From contig JALHMX010000009.1 of assembly GCA_022843825.1 (NCBI GenBank), positions 1 to 64,000 of the forward strand: a stretch of DNA of 64,000 bases, given 5' to 3'. Every line of letters begins with the position of its first letter. The stretch's first letter is position 1. The position numbers were made by a program, and so were the translations under genes. The DNA is from Pseudobdellovibrionaceae bacterium. GTDB taxonomy: Bacteria; Bdellovibrionota; Bdellovibrionia; Bdellovibrionales; Bdellovibrionaceae. The notes beneath the pieces were generated by a model. It saw nothing but the letters and a program-made list of their open reading frames with translations, did no database searches and was not told the DNA's origin. Positions 45,550 through 53,991 of the stretch are shown piece after piece.

Positions 45550-46134
45550 ATGAATATAATATTTTCAATTCTTCTAGCCGCAGCTTTACCACTCATGGTG
45601 TCAGCACAGACAACCATAAAGCAGTCTTGCAACCGAAACCAAAGCAGCATGGACTGCATGGTGTGCAACTGCTATCACGAATCTCGCGGCGAAATTTACA
45701 ATGGCAAAGTCGCCGTTAACAAAGTCGTTCTGTCTCGGGTAAAATCAAAGTCCTACCCTAATACCGTTTGTGGCGTAATTTATCAAAGGTCACAATTCAG
45801 TTGGACCGCAGATCGCATACCCAATAATATTTCCATACCTCCAAGGCGCAGTGGGGATCAGCGCGCTTTCAGAGATTGCCAAAAGGCTTCTGCCGTTGCT
45901 CTTAGCGAGGGAGCTAACGGGGTTCTTAATTTTTATAATCCTAAAAAAGCATCTCCGCGCTGGGCCCGCAGTATGAAAATTTGTGGAAACATTGGAAATC
46001 ATCGGTTTCTTACTCCCCGTTGGAGCACATGTCCTAACTTAAAAAACCTAGGGTCCATTGGAAAACCGACCAAAACGACGCCCTCTAGATCGACTCCAAC
46101 AACCCCTACGACTAAAGAGCGCACTCGATTATAA
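45550..46134 (+). CDS. Exported SleB-like cell-wall hydrolase, copy 3
   Basis: 194 residues, signal peptide ending VSAQ. Core DCMVCNCYHESRGEIYNGKVAV, VVLSRVKSKSYPNTVCGVIY, SQFSW, NFYNPKKASPRWARSMKICG, GNHRFLTP. Ends in a Thr/Ser/Pro/Arg low-complexity tail unlike the tails of copies 1 and 2. Closest to copy 2 through the core. Last gene of the array; its stop is followed after one base by the convergent stop of the 46136 gene. Confidence 0.82.
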   Translation: MNIIFSILLAAALPLMVSAQTTIKQSCNRNQSSMDCMVCNCYHESRGEIYNGKVAVNKVVLSRVKSKSYPNTVCGVIYQRSQFSWTADRIPNNISIPPRRSGDQRAFRDCQKASAVALSEGANGVLNFYNPKKASPRWARSMKICGNIGNHRFLTPRWSTCPNLKNLGSIGKPTKTTPSRSTPTTPTTKERTRL

Positions 46135-46135
46135 T

Positions 46136-46915
46136 TTAAGACAAAACATTTTTTAAAATGTGATCACCCTGTTGACCGGTGATTTCTTTAAACTCTTTTT
46201 TAGATAAATTGAGTACATGATTATAACATTTTTTATAAAAGCTGGCATAGTCTACGTATCCATTCCAAAAAAATTTAAAGTCTGTAGCGGATAAAAATTC
46301 TTGTACGGATTGCTCTTTAGTCCACTCTTTGCGATTTAAATAATGCAACTGATCTGAAACATCGCGCGGTGAGAAATCCAACTGCACTAAACATTCCTCG
46401 GCCAAGGCCATCTCGACGTAACTTAAATAGTCACCCAAGTTTTTCCAAAACCTCAGCCCTTCTTTGCCGCGATCACTACGACAGAAAAAAGTAGTACATA
46501 CCACTCCTCTGAAATCCCAAATACCACAATTTGATTCTACCTTATCAAAGTACGGACACAATAGATCTTCGCGATTACCGAAGTCGGTTTCTTTTTTGTG
46601 AAAAAACTGATGCTGATATTTCAAAGTGGGAAATGCCCCCAACGGCAAAGTAAATTCGCGGCGTTTGATTTTATCTTGAATGACTGCTGCCCCTTTTAGA
46701 TTTTCGACTAATATTCCACCTACCGCAAAATTAGGAACAAACGGATAAAAGGTGCAGCATTTTAAATGAGGTTTGTAGGCATAAGGAAAGCGTCCATCAC
46801 GACTACGCAAGCAGTTGTTGCATGTAGCCTTGGTTTCCGTCACATCTAATTGCAGTAAATCTTTGTTTAATATATTAGAATAAAAATCTGGTAGAATTTC
46901 TTTTAAACGTGTCAA
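46136..46915 (-). CDS. Cys-rich cytoplasmic protein, unknown
   Basis: 259 residues without signal peptide. Cysteines fall in two groups: ATCNNCLRS with LKCCTFYPF near residues 32-56, and LLCPYFDKVESNCGIW with VVCTTFFC near 118-145. The spacing suggests metal or Fe-S binding, like the CxxCxxxxC proteins once called zinc/iron chelating, but I cannot place it in a family. The apparent start is TTG at 46915 without a good ribosome site. Ten bases downstream of the 46925 gene, so probably cotranscribed. Confidence 0.65.
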   Translation of the reverse strand: MTRLKEILPDFYSNILNKDLLQLDVTETKATCNNCLRSRDGRFPYAYKPHLKCCTFYPFVPNFAVGGILVENLKGAAVIQDKIKRREFTLPLGAFPTLKYQHQFFHKKETDFGNREDLLCPYFDKVESNCGIWDFRGVVCTTFFCRSDRGKEGLRFWKNLGDYLSYVEMALAEECLVQLDFSPRDVSDQLHYLNRKEWTKEQSVQEFLSATDFKFFWNGYVDYASFYKKCYNHVLNLSKKEFKEITGQQGDHILKNVLS

Positions 46916-46924
46916 AAATAACTA

Positions 46925-47152
46925 TTATTTGTTTTGATGTGGTTGTTGAAAAACGATTTTCTTTTCGTTAACTTTAGCGTCGGCCTTGGTGCCTGCGTGA
47001 TCTCGCCAATTGTAATCATCTGATTTGATGTAACGATCTTGCCAGTCATCCCACTTTTTCTTGGGTAGCTTGTGCGTAACCGTACCTTTAGGATCAAAAA
47101 TATCTGGATCTTTACCTAATAGGAAGTCTGCTACTGATTTTAAAATTCCCAT
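46925..47152 (-). CDS. Small hydrophilic protein, unknown
   Basis: 75 residues, charged, with several Trp and Asp/Lys: DPDIFDPKGTVTHKLP, KKKWDDWQDRYIKSDDYNW. No membrane segment. GAGGT before the ATG supports translation. Followed closely by the Cys-rich gene. No family recognised. Confidence 0.65.
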   Translation of the reverse strand: MGILKSVADFLLGKDPDIFDPKGTVTHKLPKKKWDDWQDRYIKSDDYNWRDHAGTKADAKVNEKKIVFQQPHQNK

Positions 47153-47203
47153 AAACTACCTCGCTGGTTAAAGTTCCTTTTTCCTTAGCAAGGTATAGTC
47201 TAA

Positions 47204-47512
47204 CTAGGATTTTGGATTTGCGCAAATGTCTATGATATCTAGACCCTTTTCTTCACCAGGATACTTACCGCCGGTCAGCTTTTGAAAGCACTCGCGTGAA
47301 GCAGATTTGTAAGCTTCTTCATAACTACCTGCTTCCTTTTTGATCTGGAAAGGCTTTTTAGATAAATCTTTGTAATTAAAGGCCCAAACTTTTTTTGCGG
47401 TAGATGCCGGTTGACGCAGACTTACTGCGGCCTCATTAAGACGAGGGCTAGACATGTAGTTTAAAACTACTCCTAACATCAAAACTGACGCGATCATTAT
47501 AAACTTTTTCAT
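47204..47512 (-). CDS. Small exported protein, unknown
   Basis: 102 residues from the ATG at 47512, which has GGAGG upstream. N-terminal hydrophobic segment (FIMIASVLMLGVVLNYM) is a signal peptide or anchor. The mature part has two cysteines (RECFQKL, DICANP) near the C-terminus that may form a disulphide. No family recognised. Confidence 0.65.
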   Translation of the reverse strand: MKKFIMIASVLMLGVVLNYMSSPRLNEAAVSLRQPASTAKKVWAFNYKDLSKKPFQIKKEAGSYEEAYKSASRECFQKLTGGKYPGEEKGLDIIDICANPKS

Positions 47513-47674
47513 ACAAACCTCCACGGGTATACCTAAAGTACATGAAATCCGTGTGCCATATTTTCCCCCAATGTCTATTAATGATACAATCTATCTATTT
47601 GATATTGTTGACTAATTTAAAGTCTTACTATGAGACATGGATAACATTGTTAATGATCTATACAGCTGTCGATT

Positions 47675-47736
47675 AATAGGTGCCAGGCTACTTTTCGGGA
47701 CGCGCCGCTTACAGGAAGGGAGCCTGACCCCTTTTT
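47675..47736 (-). repeat. Dispersed hairpin element at the stop of the DUF4097 gene
   Basis: Read on the minus strand it begins with the gene's TAA and continues AAAGGGGTCAGGCTCCC, CTTCCTGTAAGCGGCGCGTCC, and ends with ...AGTAGCCTGGCACCTATT. The outer parts are an imperfect inverted repeat, with the outer end AATAGGTGCCAGG as in the elements at 12433 and 24729. Bases 47698-47736 are identical to 49647-49685. Likely REP-like or terminator. Confidence 0.75.
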
Positions 47737-48637
47737 ATTTTTCAAAGCGAGCATCACCGCTGACTGTTTTAATACTTATGCGACTGATTTCAACATTGTT
47801 ACTTCCTAAGTACTGAAGCTTGTTTCCAGTGATGTAGTTCTTAAAAAAAGCATCAGACCGAAGGTCCCCGCTGGTCGATTGAAAATCCACTTCGAAAGCC
47901 TTGAGTTCCATGCTACTGAACTCAACATCCCCACTAATGGTATTCACGTGAACTTTTTTCGCTTGAACATCATCAAAACTTAAATCACTACTTACGCCGT
48001 TCACTGCAATATTTTCTAAGTTTGAATTCTTAACTATAAGATCCCCACTGACTATCTTTACTTCCAGCTGTTGGAGCGCTATGTTCTGCAATTCAAGATC
48101 ACCCGATACAGTCTTGACTGACAATTTTTTTAGTTTCGATGGAATAAATATTTTTAATACCATATCATCAACCATGCGGATTTTGGCTTGGTTGATTGCT
48201 ATCCACGCTCCACCAGATTTTTTATCCTCAAAAATTTTATCAATTGTAATGGTAATTTTTTTACCATCTCTTTTTAAACTTGTATCTAAATCAACTTCGC
48301 TAGGACTGACATCCGATTTATAAACCAATCTTAAATGCAGCTGATTGTCAGGTGATTCTTCGATATAAATATTTGGAGATTTGCCAAGAATCTCAAGCTC
48401 ACTTTCACCCTCTTCAATTTCATATTTTTTTTGAAGGACGGACTCTTTTGCGTCCCCATAAGTCGTGCTTATTTTTATAGAGTTCTTGTCAAAAACTTCA
48501 AGATTGAATGTTTTGTTAGTCTCTAAACTAATCTTTGCATTGTTAAGCTTATCTATGTCTACATATTGTGATAAAATGGCAGTAATCGCAAAACATACAA
48601 CGGTAAACGCAGATACAAAAATTAAAAACTTTTTCAT
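47735..48637 (-). CDS. DUF4097-type membrane-anchored beta-helix protein
   Basis: 300 residues. One N-terminal membrane segment (FLIFVSAFTVVCFAITAIL), then a beta-rich periplasmic part. The second half repeats a VSGDL/TISGDVEF pattern about every 20 residues (VKTVSGDLELQN, KIVSGDLIVKN, NTISGDVEFSS, STSGDLRSD, KTVSGDARF), typical of the DUF4097 right-handed beta-helix. These genes regularly follow PadR and DUF1700 genes, as here. Suspected envelope-stress function, unproven. Confidence 0.85.
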   Translation of the reverse strand: MKKFLIFVSAFTVVCFAITAILSQYVDIDKLNNAKISLETNKTFNLEVFDKNSIKISTTYGDAKESVLQKKYEIEEGESELEILGKSPNIYIEESPDNQLHLRLVYKSDVSPSEVDLDTSLKRDGKKITITIDKIFEDKKSGGAWIAINQAKIRMVDDMVLKIFIPSKLKKLSVKTVSGDLELQNIALQQLEVKIVSGDLIVKNSNLENIAVNGVSSDLSFDDVQAKKVHVNTISGDVEFSSMELKAFEVDFQSTSGDLRSDAFFKNYITGNKLQYLGSNNVEISRISIKTVSGDARFEK

Positions 48638-48657
48638 GTAATCCTCTTATAATATTT

Positions 48658-49236
48658 CTATTTGGCCTGATTTTTTATAAAATCAACGTTCCACTTAAGA
48701 AATGAAACTGTCATTTTTAAAGCCAAGCTGGTTAGGTAAAATGTGGCACATATTAATAGTACTGAAAATCCCAGCAGAGCTAATCCGCCAAATATCGCCG
48801 TAAAGCCAATTATTGAATCGATGGCCAGTAATACTGCAGGGCCTGCGATAACGACAGCTATTGCAGACAGAGCTAAGGCTATATCCACAGACCATAAGGT
48901 AAGTAACAACGTACATAGAATTAGAAATGGACCCATAATAAAGAGCAAATTAAATGGCGCTAAAATGCATAAAGCTAGAATCGCCTTAAAAATACTTTTA
49001 GCTTGTGGCCATACTCTATTTTCTTGAGTAGCCATTTTTACTCGAAACTCAGCTTTGACTTCTTTTGCTAATTGAGCAGGACTTCCCAGAGATTGAACGA
49101 TTTGATGTTCGGCTCTTCCTGAGCTTAAAGCCTCTCGAAAATACTCTTCTTGATCTCTAATAATATCGTCAACCTCTGTTGACGGAAGATCTTTAAGTTC
49201 ATTTTTTAATTGATTTAGATATTCCTGCTTATTCAC
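48658..49236 (-). CDS. DUF1700-family membrane protein
   Basis: 192 residues from GTG 49236, preceded by AAGGGGAAAG. N-terminal helical part NKQEYLNQLKNELKDLP followed by EVDDIIRDQEEYFREAL, the DUF1700 signature, and IVQSLGSPAQLAKEV. Then five or so membrane helices from residue 85 on. It may work with PadR and the DUF4097 protein as a membrane sensing unit. Overlaps padR by eight bases. Confidence 0.85.
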   Translation of the reverse strand: MNKQEYLNQLKNELKDLPSTEVDDIIRDQEEYFREALSSGRAEHQIVQSLGSPAQLAKEVKAEFRVKMATQENRVWPQAKSIFKAILALCILAPFNLLFIMGPFLILCTLLLTLWSVDIALALSAIAVVIAGPAVLLAIDSIIGFTAIFGGLALLGFSVLLICATFYLTSLALKMTVSFLKWNVDFIKNQAK

Positions 49237-49549
49237 TAGCTTTCCCCTTAATAATTTCATCAACGTCTGCGTTAAATTTTTTCCATGCTTTTATCAATTT
49301 ATTGGTTTCAGTTCGACCTAAAGGAGTCATCTTGTAGTACTTCCGCGGTGGACCTTCGGAAGACTCTTCAAGATAGGTCTCAAAATAGTTATCCTGTGTA
49401 AGTCGGCGCAGAATGGGATATACAGTGCCTTCAGAGATTTCAATTTTTTTTGAAATCGCCTCAACCAACTCATACCCATAGTGATCACGTCGATTCACTA
49501 AGGAAAGTACACACATCTCTATAACACCTTTGTTAAACTGAGTATTCAT
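49229..49549 (-). CDS. PadR-family transcription regulator
   Basis: 106 residues with the winged-helix of PadR proteins: CVLSLVNRRDHYGYELVEAI, EISEGTVYPILRRLTQDNY, PPRKYYKMTPLGR. PadR repressors usually respond to a ligand or envelope stress and control their own operon. No ribosome site is present before the ATG, and the best promoter ends only seven bases upstream, so the mRNA may be leaderless. Confidence 0.92.
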   Translation of the reverse strand: MNTQFNKGVIEMCVLSLVNRRDHYGYELVEAISKKIEISEGTVYPILRRLTQDNYFETYLEESSEGPPRKYYKMTPLGRTETNKLIKAWKKFNADVDEIIKGKASE

Positions 49550-49556
49550 ACGCTAG

Positions 49557-49585
49557 TATTTACTGCACAGTACTGTTTAGTGCAA
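49557..49585 (-). promoter_or_regulatory. Promoter of the PadR operon with internal palindrome
   Basis: Minus-strand TTGCAC (49585-49580) and TAAATA (49562-49557) with a 17-base spacer. The spacer contains the perfect palindrome ACAGTACTGT (49567-49576), bordered by TGCAC/GTGCA. A PadR dimer bound there would block RNA polymerase. The start of transcription would fall at about the ATG. Confidence 0.45.
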
Positions 49586-49646
49586 GGTATTTGCTAGTGT
49601 ATACTTCAAAAAGTCGTCAACACTGTAAAAATTATAAAAATTTATT

Positions 49647-49685
49647 GGACGCGCCGCTTACAGGAAGGGAGCCTGACCCCTTTTT
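49647..49685 (-). repeat. Dispersed element at the recG stop codon
   Basis: Thirty-nine bases identical to 47698-47736. On the minus strand it starts in the recG TAA and reads AAAGGGGTCAGGCTCCC, then CTTCCTGTAAGCGGCGCGTCC. The outer partner arm found at 47675 (AATAGGTGCC...) is missing here, so this is a truncated copy. Confidence 0.8.
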
Positions 49686-51789
49686 AGCCGACGCCGGCTA
49701 AGGCGCTGGGGCCATAGGATTTAAGGAGTTCTTCGCGGATCAGGGCGTGTTCTTTGCGCTTTAGGTCGGGATCATTTTTTAATATTTCAAAGGCGCTGTC
49801 GCGAGCAAGTTTTAATAAATCAAAGTCGCGCACTAGGTTGGCCATTTTAAAGCCGCCTAAGCCTGACTGCCTAGCGCCCATGAACTCGCCGGGACCACGA
49901 ATTTCTAAATCATATTCGGCGACTTTGAATCCATCGCTGGTTTTTTCCATAAATTCGACGCGGGCTTTGGTTTCGGCACTGACCGCGTAGCTCATGATCA
50001 TGACGCAAAAAGATTTGTGTTCTCCTCGCCCCACGCGACCTCGCAACTGATGCAACTGCGATAAACCGAATCTTTCAGCATGTTCGATAATCATAATATT
50101 AGCATTGGGCACATCCACCCCGACTTCAATGACCGTCGTTGAAACCAGGACATCTATTTTGTGATCTCGGAATAACTGCATGATTTCATCTTTTTCCTGT
50201 GATTTCATTCTTCCATGCAATAATCCAAAACGCACTTCAGGAAACTGAGTTTTTAATTTTTCATATTCCTCAGTTGCATTTTTCAAATCAATTTTTTCTG
50301 ATTCCTCTACTAATGGATAAACAAAATAGGCCTGTCTTCCTTTTTGAATTTGTTCAATCATAAAATTCAAGGCTTGATTTCTTTTGGACTCTTGAATCAC
50401 ACGAGTTTGAATCGGAGTCCTTCCGATCGGCATCTCGTTAATAATTGAAATATCCAAATCCCCATAAACCGTCATCGCTAATGTTCTTGGGATCGGCGTT
50501 GCGGTCATAATCAAAAAATGAGGACTATATCCCTTGCTTTTTAAAATACTACGTTGAGCCACGCCGAAACGATGTTGCTCATCTATAATGACCAAAGCCA
50601 AATTTTTAAACTGCACCCAGTCTTCAATTAAAGCATGTGTCCCAATAAGAAACTGAATTTCACCGCTGATAAGTTTTCCCATTATTTCTTTACGTTCTTT
50701 AACTTTAGTTTTTCCTGTCAACAATCCAACCTGAACACCTAAAGGAGAAAGCTGCTTTAGTGCATTTCGGTAATGTTGTTCCGCTAAGATTTCGGTGGGC
50801 GCCATAAGGCATGACTGATAACCACTCTCGAAAGTGCTCAGAACGGACATAAATGAAACTAAAGTTTTTCCAGCGCCCACATCACCCTGCACTAAACGAT
50901 TCATTGGTTTGCCTGAAGATAGATCTTGTTTGATCTCTTGATAGGCTTGAACCTGAGCATCCGTCAGCGCAAAGGGCAATGACTGAACTAACTTTTGCGC
51001 AAAGGCATCTTTATTTTCAATAACAATACCTTGTTCTTTTTTTAAGTTTGCTTTTTTTGATGCTAAAAATAGTTCTAACCAAAAAAACTCTTCAAATATA
51101 ATTCGCCGATGAGCTGGTGATTTAAACTCGTTATACAGTGTTGCATCAACAATATTAGGGTTATGAACTTCTAATAATGCTTGCTCACGAGTAATCAAAT
51201 TGTGTTTCTTTAAAACAGTATCAGGAAACTTATCTGCATCCCACCCTTTAATTTGAGCAAAACAATTTTGAATCAGTTTTTGAATTTTTGTAGAATTCAT
51301 TCCTTCATGTTCAACATAAATAGGAACCAGAGCATCTTGTAAAACCTCATCGGGCTCGACATCTTTTATCTCAGGATGATGGAATTCAATACGACCCCGG
51401 TAGTTTGTGACCTTACCTACGACACGTACTTCTTTACCTGACTTAAACCTTTCAAAATAGCCTTTGTAAGGAACACGAAAAAATTTACAACGAATTTGCC
51501 CAGAGCTGTCCTTAACTAAAACATCGTAAATCTTGCGCGTCGATTTCCCCATGGTGTAACTAGACACATTGGCCACGTATGCCTTAAGGCTTACGATGTC
51601 TCCATCTTTTAAAGTTGCTATAAGCCTTGCCGCCCGTTGATCTTCATAAGTCCGTGGATAGTTAGTGATAAAGTCACCGACAGTTTTATACCCATTACGC
51701 GCAAACAGAGAAGCTAACGCCGGACCAACTCCACGTACATATTGAAGATCTGAATCTAAGGTAAGGTTTTGTTTTAAGGGAACTGACAT
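49684..51789 (-). CDS. recG: ATP-dependent DNA helicase RecG
   Basis: 701 residues. Wedge/OB domain at the N-terminus (LQYVRGVGPALASLFARNG, VRVVGKVTNYRGRIEFHHPEI). Helicase motifs: NRLVQGDVGAGKTLVSF (Walker A), LVIIDEQHRFGVAQR, MTATPIPRTLAMTVYGDLD, VIEVGVDVPNANIMIIEHAERFG, LRGRVGRGEHKSFC. It remodels stalled forks and Holliday junctions. Ends directly at the repeated element 49647-49685. Confidence 0.97.
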   Translation of the reverse strand: MSVPLKQNLTLDSDLQYVRGVGPALASLFARNGYKTVGDFITNYPRTYEDQRAARLIATLKDGDIVSLKAYVANVSSYTMGKSTRKIYDVLVKDSSGQIRCKFFRVPYKGYFERFKSGKEVRVVGKVTNYRGRIEFHHPEIKDVEPDEVLQDALVPIYVEHEGMNSTKIQKLIQNCFAQIKGWDADKFPDTVLKKHNLITREQALLEVHNPNIVDATLYNEFKSPAHRRIIFEEFFWLELFLASKKANLKKEQGIVIENKDAFAQKLVQSLPFALTDAQVQAYQEIKQDLSSGKPMNRLVQGDVGAGKTLVSFMSVLSTFESGYQSCLMAPTEILAEQHYRNALKQLSPLGVQVGLLTGKTKVKERKEIMGKLISGEIQFLIGTHALIEDWVQFKNLALVIIDEQHRFGVAQRSILKSKGYSPHFLIMTATPIPRTLAMTVYGDLDISIINEMPIGRTPIQTRVIQESKRNQALNFMIEQIQKGRQAYFVYPLVEESEKIDLKNATEEYEKLKTQFPEVRFGLLHGRMKSQEKDEIMQLFRDHKIDVLVSTTVIEVGVDVPNANIMIIEHAERFGLSQLHQLRGRVGRGEHKSFCVMIMSYAVSAETKARVEFMEKTSDGFKVAEYDLEIRGPGEFMGARQSGLGGFKMANLVRDFDLLKLARDSAFEILKNDPDLKRKEHALIREELLKSYGPSALAGVG

Positions 51790-51812
51790 ATCAGTCTGGA
51801 TTTTACATTACT

Positions 51813-52523
51813 TTAATCTAACATCTCAACTATATATTTCTTAGTTTTCGATCCACGCTCTTCATGAAGCTCAATGTCGATCAGCTTAAAGCGACTTCTC
51901 GCCTTTATTAGAAATTCTCTTTCATCAGGATAATGGCTGATATCTATAAGATCGTAGGCTTTAGCATTTTTTATGACCATAATATGACTATAATCTTCAT
52001 GATAAGTTGAAAAAGCGTCCGCGATTTGTATAGAGTCTGAGGTTGATTTATATTCTTGAAACTCAATGACTTCACCGACTTTATATTTTTTTAAAATGTC
52101 AATTTCTTCCCGTTTAAGCCCTCGGTACAGCGCTGTTTTTTCAACCATAGGTAAGTGTTTTAAAGCCGAATCTATGTACACTTGGGCCTGCCTCATATAA
52201 GGATCATACTCTTTTTTTGCTAGAGTAGAATTTAACCTATAAGATAAGCTTTCTGTATAATAATAAAGAGCCACTGCATCGTTAGGATCCATGTCTGGAT
52301 ATTTTTTGGTAAAGTCAAAAAATCTATCGTCATTATAGGCCTGCTCTGCGGTATACTCAAATTTGTGAGACAATACAAAATCAGCTCCAGGCAATAATGC
52401 CTTAACTCCCGCAGGCAGCTGAGCATTAAATAAATCATGACATTGAGGAGCGGCCCAACTTAGGTTTGAGCCTAAGAACAAAGTAAAGACTATGGATACT
52501 AAAATTTTATAATTACGATTCAT
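51813..52523 (-). CDS. Exported ADP-ribosyltransferase-like protein (R-S-E type)
   Basis: 236 residues. Signal peptide YKILVSIVFTLFLGSNLSWA, mature start near PQCHDLFN. The second half matches the C3/VIP2-type mono-ADP-ribosyltransferase fold: Arg134 in ALYRG, EYKSTSDS with STS at 160-162, and YPDEREFLI with the Glu-X-Glu pair at 201 and 203. Upstream ALYYYTESLSYRLN (85-98) fits the helix before the NAD pocket. All three key positions are present in order and at usual distances. The signal peptide sends it to the periplasm or outside, so an effector on other cells is likely. Target unknown, no immunity gene recognised next to it. It begins 115 bp from the divergent HD-GYP gene. Confidence 0.82.
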   Translation of the reverse strand: MNRNYKILVSIVFTLFLGSNLSWAAPQCHDLFNAQLPAGVKALLPGADFVLSHKFEYTAEQAYNDDRFFDFTKKYPDMDPNDAVALYYYTESLSYRLNSTLAKKEYDPYMRQAQVYIDSALKHLPMVEKTALYRGLKREEIDILKKYKVGEVIEFQEYKSTSDSIQIADAFSTYHEDYSHIMVIKNAKAYDLIDISHYPDEREFLIKARSRFKLIDIELHEERGSKTKKYIVEMLD

Positions 52524-52637
52524 GCCGACAGACTCATCTTAGCCCATTATCACTATAAGTTCCAATCCAGATCGGACCAAAGTTGGGTTCGTCAAATCTT
52601 CACTTATGTTAACCCTATTTCAAGCCGATAAAAAAGC

Positions 52638-53588
52638 ATGTCTACCAATGGATATTTTAGAATACGACTTACTACTTTGATCGCCAATAAACCGTTACCC
52701 TTTAACGTTTATATTTTGTTGGATCAAAAGGTCATTCTTTACATAAAAGAAGGCGATACCATTTCTAAAGAAAAAATTCAGAGTCTACATCTAAAGGATT
52801 CTGGCGAATCGTTTCTTTTGGCTTTGGCGGATAAGGAAAAATATCAACATTACATACGTGATTTGATGAATTCAGATTTACTACCGAACAGCGAAAAAGC
52901 CACTTTATTAAAAGAAAGCTCTATCGCCTTATTGGAAGATCTATTTGATAACCCAGATGTAAAAAAAGCCTTAGATGAATCACGTCCTATTATTAGTAAT
53001 CTTATAGACTTCATTAACTCCGCCCCGAATGAAATGCAAAATCTTATTACTTTATCTGGACATGATTTTTATACCTACAACCATTCTTTTGATGTCAGTA
53101 TCTACTCCTTAGGATTAGGTCAGGCGATTGGTTTGGGTAAAACTGAACTTGAAGAGTTAGGTTTAAGTTCTTTGTATCATGATTTGGGAAAGCGCTTAGT
53201 CCCACTGGAAATACTTTGCAAAAAAGGCGCTTTAGATGACAACGAATGGGTTCAGATGCGAATGCATCCACAGTTTGGATTAAAAATTTTAAACGAGCAC
53301 GGTAATATTTCAGACGCAATTAAGGCCGCCTGCTACGAACACCATGAGTCCTGGACTGGTGGAGGATATCCTCAAGGTATATCTAAGCAAGAAATTCATC
53401 CCTTCGCGCGCATAGTTGCATTAACTGACACATATGATGCTATGACCACACAACGATCGTATAATACGCCAATGAAACCTGCCGACGCTTTAAATCTGAT
53501 GAATGGCAATCTGGCCCAGCGCTATGATCCCGATATGCTTAAAGCTATGTACTCTGTCTTGTTTAAAATGAAAAAGAACGCGGCCTAA
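52638..53588 (+). CDS. HD-GYP domain protein (putative c-di-GMP phosphodiesterase)
   Basis: 316 residues. N-terminal domain (1-75) of mixed strands (FNVYILLDQKVILYIKEGD) of unknown type. From 140 on the HD-GYP fold: His149 in YNHSFDVS, His181-Asp182 in YHDLGK, His210, His235-His236-Glu237 in EHHESWTGGGYP with GYP at 243-245, and RIVALTDTYDAMTT. All metal ligands seem present, so hydrolysis of cyclic di-GMP is plausible; HHE replaces the more common HHE/HDE form. In Bdellovibrio such proteins steer motility and predation (established for some). No receiver or PAS domain. Confidence 0.9.
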   Translation: MSTNGYFRIRLTTLIANKPLPFNVYILLDQKVILYIKEGDTISKEKIQSLHLKDSGESFLLALADKEKYQHYIRDLMNSDLLPNSEKATLLKESSIALLEDLFDNPDVKKALDESRPIISNLIDFINSAPNEMQNLITLSGHDFYTYNHSFDVSIYSLGLGQAIGLGKTELEELGLSSLYHDLGKRLVPLEILCKKGALDDNEWVQMRMHPQFGLKILNEHGNISDAIKAACYEHHESWTGGGYPQGISKQEIHPFARIVALTDTYDAMTTQRSYNTPMKPADALNLMNGNLAQRYDPDMLKAMYSVLFKMKKNAA

Positions 53589-53613
53589 ACCTAAACCGCG
53601 CATTATTAAGAAA

Positions 53614-53991
53614 CTATTCTTCCGCTAAGGTTTTAACTTTGTATTTTGCCGTTGAGGCACAAGTTGTCTCAACACCGTCTTTATTGCACTTCATACGGCC
53701 ACAGGAAACAGAGATAATCTTATTGTCTCTGTTATCTGCTCGGAATTCTTTTCTCCACTCGTTACATTCTTTTTTCCAATTCATTTCCGCAGATTTGCGA
53801 ACGACATCAACGTCCCCTACAATTTCTTGTTCACCTTCCGCTAACAAATATCTTTTATGAACTGTGGCGCGTCCTTTTTGAATTGAAATTGTTGTGTCCT
53901 GATTGGAATCAATTTTATCGACTTTAACTCCAACTTCCGCAGAAACCATCATCGAAAATGTAACTATTAAGGTACTAATTATTTTTTTCAT
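53614..53991 (-). CDS. Small exported protein, unknown
   Basis: 125 residues. Signal peptide KKIISTLIVTFSMMVSA. The mature part has VGDVDVVRKSAEMNWKKECNEWRKEF and four cysteines (KKEC, SVSC, MKC, TTC), consistent with two disulphides. Convergent with the HD-GYP gene, 25 bases apart; a GCGG/CCGC mini-hairpin lies in that gap. No family recognised. Confidence 0.7.
   Translation of the reverse strand: MKKIISTLIVTFSMMVSAEVGVKVDKIDSNQDTTISIQKGRATVHKRYLLAEGEQEIVGDVDVVRKSAEMNWKKECNEWRKEFRADNRDNKIISVSCGRMKCNKDGVETTCASTAKYKVKTLAEE

Noticed and set aside
53579..53601. CGCGG / CCGCG hairpin after the HD-GYP gene as terminator
   Set aside because: Five-base stem with a 13-base loop and no T run; too weak to claim.
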